From Bacillota bacterium (lineage in GTDB: Bacteria > Bacillota > Clostridia > Tissierellales > Sedimentibacteraceae), in the NCBI GenBank assembly GCA_029239575.1, contig JARBUP010000021.1:1-18112 (forward strand): 18,112 nt of DNA, in the 5' to 3' direction. Shown here in pieces: positions 14,835 to 18,112 of this stretch. The stretch's first letter is position 1, and the number at the start of each line of letters is the position of its first letter. The notes beneath the pieces were generated by a model. It made no database searches. It was not told the origin of the DNA and was given only the letters and a program-made list of their open reading frames with translations. The translations under genes and the position numbers were made by a program.

Positions 14835-14863
14835 AATTTATCAAATTATATTTTACATGTCAA
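14835..14863 (-). promoter_or_regulatory. Promoter of T-box-glyS
   Basis: A perfect TTGACA lies at 14858-14863 on the minus strand. With 17-bp spacing the -10 is TAAATT (14835-14840), only a moderate match; TATACT slightly downstream has too long a spacing. The predicted start near 14828 matches the beginning of T-box Stem I. Confidence 0.65.
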
Positions 14864-14882
14864 GTATTTTCGGTGAAATACT

Positions 14883-15479
14883 TTAAAATTGATTATTTTT
14901 GTCATTATTATTTGTGTTGTTTGTGTTTTGATCATTTGACTGTGGAATATCATAAAATGAATTTTTAAAATTTTCAGCTTTTTCAGAAACTGTATCTACT
15001 ACATCTTCCATTGTATTTTTTACAGTATCCATTCCATCTTCCATAGCATTTTTAACTGTATTCATTCCATTTTCAACTTTTTGATTTAAGTCAATAATAT
15101 TTCCATCATCCTGTGTTATTTCAACGCTACATTGTGTTAATAACGCAGTTGTTACTCCTGCTGCTGCAAGAAATGGAGAAATTAATGCACCAATTAAACC
15201 GGCTGTAATAGGAATATTGATAATTGTTTCATTATTTTTTTTAATAGATATTTTAGTAGCATTACCTTTACTAATAACATTTTTAATTTGATCTATAATT
15301 TGATCACCTTTTTGTTTAGAGGCAGATTGAAAACTTTGAGAAGATTTTCTGTTTTCAATTAAAATAACTGCTTCTAATACATCATCATTTGCATCATCTA
15401 AAGCCTGTTTAGCTTCTGCATAAGTTGCATTTGTTCTTTTTAAAATACCATCAATTTTTTGTAGTTTATCATTTTCCAT
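14883..15479 (-). CDS. DUF4342 domain protein with UBA/TS-N-like N-terminus
   Basis: This protein of about 198 residues has three parts. The N-terminal 45 residues (DGILKRTNATYAEAKQALDDANDDVLEAV) look like a UBA/EF-Ts N-terminal three-helix bundle. A middle DUF4342 domain includes a hydrophobic stretch PITAGLIGALISPFLAAAG that could enter the membrane. The C-terminal part has three 11-residue amphipathic repeats (MNTVKNAMEDG, MDTVKNTMEDV, VDTVSEKAENF) and an Asn/Thr-rich tail. The ATG at 15479 is preferred, because AAAGGAAAGGA lies about 8 nt upstream. An earlier ATG at 15503 overlaps the recO stop and lacks a binding site. Function unknown; the position after recO suggests co-expression with housekeeping genes. 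Confidence 0.8.
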   Translation of the reverse strand: MENDKLQKIDGILKRTNATYAEAKQALDDANDDVLEAVILIENRKSSQSFQSASKQKGDQIIDQIKNVISKGNATKISIKKNNETIINIPITAGLIGALISPFLAAAGVTTALLTQCSVEITQDDGNIIDLNQKVENGMNTVKNAMEDGMDTVKNTMEDVVDTVSEKAENFKNSFYDIPQSNDQNTNNTNNNDKNNQF

Positions 15480-15495
15480 AGTATTATCCTTTCCT

Positions 15496-16224
15496 TTACT
15501 CATTATTTAATAGCTTTAAAGTAATAAAATTATTTTTACCTATATGATAGAATAAAAATTTTCTAATTAAATTCATTACTTTACTATTAATATTTTCTAC
15601 AGTGTTTATATCTTTAAACTTTATTTTTAATATTTTTCTTAATGTTAGTATTTCATTATAAAGTACATTTATTCCATTACCATTATTTACGCAATTTGGG
15701 CAATAAAATCCACCTTCTTCAATTGAAAGTATAACATCAGTTTTTATATCATTTGAACAATGTAAACAATGATAAAAGTCCGGTTTAAATCCTAACATAG
15801 CTACAAGTTTTAATTCATATGCCGCTGTTAACTTGTCAAAATTTTCGTTAGAAGAACTCAAATTTTTTAAAATTTCAACAGTCATATCAAATATTTTATT
15901 ATCAACCATATTTTCTAATGCTATATAATGTATTAATTCTAAAATATAGCTACCATATAAAAATGCATCCATATTATTTCTCAAATAATAAAAATTATCT
16001 ATTAAATCTGCAGAAGTAATTACATACATATCCTTAGATTTGTATAATTCGCATTTTGCATGAACAAAAGTTTGAGAAACATTTATAAGAGGGGAATTGT
16101 TTTTTTTACACCCTCTTGAAATCAATTGAATTAATCCTTTATTTTTAGAAAGAGCGTGAAGTATTTTATCATTTTCTTTATAACGCACTTCTTTTAAAAC
16201 GAGAACCTCTTCACTATTTATCAT
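15496..16224 (-). CDS. recO: DNA repair protein RecO
   Basis: This 242-residue protein promotes RecA loading and strand annealing in the RecFOR recombinational repair pathway. The N-terminal OB fold shows VLVLKEVRYKENDKILHALS (7-26), followed by GLIQLISRGCKK. A helical middle and a C-terminal four-cysteine zinc site follow, CLHC (153-156) and CPNC (175-178). Length is normal. Its ATG overlaps the end of era by 11 nt, so translation is coupled; the era-recO order is widely conserved in Bacillota. Confidence 0.96.
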   Translation of the reverse strand: MINSEEVLVLKEVRYKENDKILHALSKNKGLIQLISRGCKKNNSPLINVSQTFVHAKCELYKSKDMYVITSADLIDNFYYLRNNMDAFLYGSYILELIHYIALENMVDNKIFDMTVEILKNLSSSNENFDKLTAAYELKLVAMLGFKPDFYHCLHCSNDIKTDVILSIEEGGFYCPNCVNNGNGINVLYNEILTLRKILKIKFKDINTVENINSKVMNLIRKFLFYHIGKNNFITLKLLNNE

Positions 16225-17119
16225 GCTTGTTATAACCTAATGTTTGTAAAAGGTAGTTATTGTCTCTCCAATCTTGAGAAATTTTAACCCAAAGCTGTAA
16301 GTTTACTTGGCAACCAAGAAGACTTTCTATATCTTCACGAGCAGCTTTTCCTATTCCTTTTAATTTTCTGCCAGCTTTACCTATTACAATACTTTTATGC
16401 GATTTTTTTTCACAAAGAATATTTGCTCTAATATCCATTAATTCTTTGCCTTCTTTACCTTTTCTATATTTCATTTCATCTACTTCAACTGCAATTCCAT
16501 GAGGAACTTCATCTTGTAAATACATAAGAGTCTTTTCTCTAATTATTTCTGCAACAACAAATTTTTCAGGTCTGTCAGTTATATAATCATCTTCAAAATA
16601 TTTAGGTCCTTCATTTAAATGCTTTTTAATTAATTTTATTAAGCTATCAACGCCTTGGTTGTTTAAAGCTGAAATAGGCATAATATCATCAAAAACATTA
16701 TATTTTTGAAATTCCTGTGCCATTCTGTAAGTATCTTCTTTTTCAAATTTATCAATTTTATTTAATATCAATATTTTTTTAGCGTTAGTAGATTTTATTT
16801 TTTCAATTATAAATTCGTCCCCAGGTCCTATTTTATTAAACTCATCAGTAATCATAATAACTACATCCATACCTTCTAATGCAGTATCTACTTCTACGTT
16901 CATAAATTCCCCAAGCTGATTTTTTGCTTTATGAATTCCAGGCGTATCTAAAAATACAATTTGAGCTTCATCATCAGTTAAAACTGTTCTTATTTTATTT
17001 CTTGTCGTTTGTGGCTTATCAGACATAATTGAAATTTTTTCTCCAATCATGTTGTTCATCAAAGTAGATTTTCCAACATTTGGTCTACCTACTATAGTTA
17101 CGAATCCAGATTTATACAT
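16214..17119 (-). CDS. era: GTPase Era
   Basis: This 301-residue GTPase binds 16S rRNA and takes part in 30S ribosomal subunit assembly. All G motifs are present: G1 GRPNVGKST (11-19), G2 with TTR (38-40), G3 DTPG (58-61), G4 NKID (120-123) and G5 SAL (150-152). The C-terminal KH domain with its GKAG loop (247-250) binds the 3' end of 16S rRNA. Length is standard. A strong AGGAAGGA precedes the ATG. It follows cdd after 39 bp and overlaps recO, forming one transcription unit. Confidence 0.98.
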   Translation of the reverse strand: MYKSGFVTIVGRPNVGKSTLMNNMIGEKISIMSDKPQTTRNKIRTVLTDDEAQIVFLDTPGIHKAKNQLGEFMNVEVDTALEGMDVVIMITDEFNKIGPGDEFIIEKIKSTNAKKILILNKIDKFEKEDTYRMAQEFQKYNVFDDIMPISALNNQGVDSLIKLIKKHLNEGPKYFEDDYITDRPEKFVVAEIIREKTLMYLQDEVPHGIAVEVDEMKYRKGKEGKELMDIRANILCEKKSHKSIVIGKAGRKLKGIGKAAREDIESLLGCQVNLQLWVKISQDWRDNNYLLQTLGYNKHDK

Positions 17120-17158
17120 TTATTATTCCTTCCTATACTATCTTTCATTTTTTTATTA

Positions 17159-17554
17159 TTATTTTATTAAGCTTTCCGGACCAAAACCATTTGGCATTAG
17201 TTCCGATAATTTATAAATTTTATAATTATCAATATTTTGAGCACATATAACGGTTATATCCCTACCAAATTCAAGCATAAATTGTCTGCAAACACCGCAT
17301 GGAAATGAAATGCTTTTTTCACTTCCTACAACAGCTATTTTTTCAATATCCTTGTAACCTTCTGAAACGCATTTTGAAACAGCAACTCTTTCAGCACAAA
17401 TTGTTGGGGAATAAGAAGCTGATTCTATATTGCAGCCAGTAAATATTTTACCACTTTTAGTATATACAGCTGCACCAACTTTAAAATTTGAATAAGGGCT
17501 GTAAGATTTTTCTCTTGCTTCTAAAGCTATTTTTATTAATAATTTATCTTCCAT
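17159..17554 (-). CDS. cdd: Cytidine deaminase
   Basis: This 131-residue enzyme converts cytidine and deoxycytidine to uridine and deoxyuridine in pyrimidine salvage. The zinc site and catalytic residue are visible as CAE (C53, E55) and PCGVC (C86, C89). FKVGAAVYTKSGKIFTGCNIESASY is the usual substrate-binding N-terminal segment. Length matches the homotetrameric short form. The ATG at 17554 is chosen because AAGAAGG lies 7 nt upstream; an ATG two codons earlier is only 1 nt from that site. It precedes era, the normal arrangement in Bacillota (cdd-era-recO). Confidence 0.97.
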   Translation of the reverse strand: MEDKLLIKIALEAREKSYSPYSNFKVGAAVYTKSGKIFTGCNIESASYSPTICAERVAVSKCVSEGYKDIEKIAVVGSEKSISFPCGVCRQFMLEFGRDITVICAQNIDNYKIYKLSELMPNGFGPESLIK

Positions 17555-17614
17555 ATTCATACCTTCTTATTAAAGTTTTATTTAATATGTAAATGTCGCT
17601 TCACGACTTGTTAT

Positions 17615-17669
17615 GATTGTTTACCAGAAAGTCAATTCAAGACTTTCTGGGTGGTAATCACATTATAAC
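17615..17669. repeat. Palindromic element in the cdd leader, related to that at 5992-6104
   Basis: A perfect 10-bp hairpin CCAGAAAGTC / GACTTTCTGG (17624-17650) with a 7-nt loop is flanked by imperfect outer arms, TTATGATTGTTTACC on the left and GGTGGTAATCACATTATAA on the right. The ends share TTATGATT, GGGTRGTAAT and ATCAYATTATAA with the nadE leader element. The right arm contains the TATAAT of the cdd promoter on the minus strand. Confidence 0.5.
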
Positions 17670-17689
17670 ATATATGAAAAAATATACAA
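17662..17689 (-). promoter_or_regulatory. Promoter of cdd-era-recO
   Basis: On the minus strand TTGTAT (17684-17689) and a perfect TATAAT (17662-17667) are 16 bp apart. Transcription would start near 17655, so the leader begins with the 10-bp hairpin. Confidence 0.6.
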
Positions 17690-17691
17690 GC

Positions 17692-18112
17692 TTACTTTAT
17701 TATGACAGTTTTCATATTGCTCACTACCTGTATCCAGGAATTTCCTGGGTTTAATATTAACTCTTTAGAGTTTAAATAAAATTTTGTTCTTTCATCTTTA
17801 GATGGTTTTTCCCATGTTATATTTATAGCTTCACCCTCAGAAATATATATGCCCTGACCTTTTCCAACAGTGCCTAAATATAATCGACCTTCAGAATCGA
17901 GTACCTGTTTTGAAGTTTCTATTATAATTATATTTTTTGTTTTAAGTTGTTGATTATTTAATTCATCTAAATGAGTTTCATTGTCTTTAAATCTTAAATA
18001 CATTTTTTTATCTTCATCATAAATATAATCAGATGTATTTGATTTATTATATGAAATTTTTATAGAATCCGCTTTAACTACATTGTTTTTAAAATTTTCA
18101 TATGCATCAGAA
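17692..18112 (-). CDS. DUF3048 (YerB-like) protein, C-terminal part, cut by window edge
   Basis: The frame stays open from the stop codon at 17692 to the right edge of the window, so this is the C-terminal 139 residues or so of a longer gene whose start lies outside. The segment YLRFKDNETHLDELNNQQL, then DSEGRLYLGTVGKGQGIYIS, then TWEKPSKDERTKFYL and LNPGNSWIQVV match the C-terminal DUF3048 domain. Proteins of this family (for example YerB) are usually secreted lipoproteins of unknown function, of about 330-400 residues. An internal ATG at 18003 is not the real start, because the upstream in-frame codons (ending SDYIYDEDKK) continue the domain. cdd follows after about 140 bp. Confidence 0.88.
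   Translation of the reverse strand, partial: SDAYENFKNNVVKADSIKISYNKSNTSDYIYDEDKKMYLRFKDNETHLDELNNQQLKTKNIIIIETSKQVLDSEGRLYLGTVGKGQGIYISEGEAINITWEKPSKDERTKFYLNSKELILNPGNSWIQVVSNMKTVIIK

Noticed and set aside
14862..14884. AAGTATTT/AAATACTT hairpin at the end of the DUF4342 gene as a terminator
   Set aside because: It overlaps the -35 of the glyS promoter and has no T-tract on the minus strand, so termination there is doubtful.

Overview
The window is very AT-rich DNA from a low-GC Gram-positive anaerobe, most likely Clostridia or Tissierellia in the Bacillota. The evidence is the base composition, AGGAGG-type ribosome binding sites, an FMN riboswitch, a glycine T-box, an A-type RNase P RNA, and the gene order cdd-era-recO-(DUF4342)-glyS-ccpN-PDRP-dgt-dnaG-rpoD-trmK-nif3. 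The species cannot be named from sequence alone.

Layout. Positions 1-1230 hold a riboflavin-uptake unit on the + strand: promoter, FMN riboswitch, terminator, an unusually long hairpin-rich leader, ribU, and two hairpins behind it. Positions 1240-3615 are an accessory stretch: a phage-type phosphodiester glycosidase-like gene (-), a 44-residue hydrophobic peptide gene (-), about 400 bp of empty AT-rich DNA, and a small protein-kinase-like gene (+) whose 3' end looks broken. This stretch ends exactly at the 3' end of rnpB. From 3616 to the right edge everything is on the minus strand and is core housekeeping.

In minus-strand transcription order from the right edge: the C-terminal part of a DUF3048 lipoprotein-type gene; cdd-era-recO-DUF4342 (own promoter, tight or overlapping spacing); glyS behind a T-box, followed by ccpN-like, PDRP (pyruvate,phosphate dikinase regulator) and dgt; dnaG-rpoD behind a strong promoter and closed by a terminator; trmK-nif3-nadE; and rnpB with its own near-consensus promoter. 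The functions cover DNA replication initiation and transcription (dnaG, rpoD), ribosome and tRNA maturation (era, rnpB, trmK, glyS), repair (recO), nucleotide and NAD metabolism (cdd, dgt, nadE) and control of gluconeogenic flux (ccpN-like with PDRP).

The points most worth a second look are: (1) an apparent ATT start codon for the ccpN-like repressor; (2) the kinase-like gene with frame-disrupted coding-like sequence behind it, next to a possible integration boundary at the rnpB 3' end; (3) two related palindromic elements (5992-6104 and 17615-17669), each just downstream of a TATAAT box in the leaders of nadE and cdd; (4) the hairpin-rich segment between the FMN riboswitch terminator and ribU. 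I did not see a clear new defence system, CRISPR array, intact transposase or tRNA gene.
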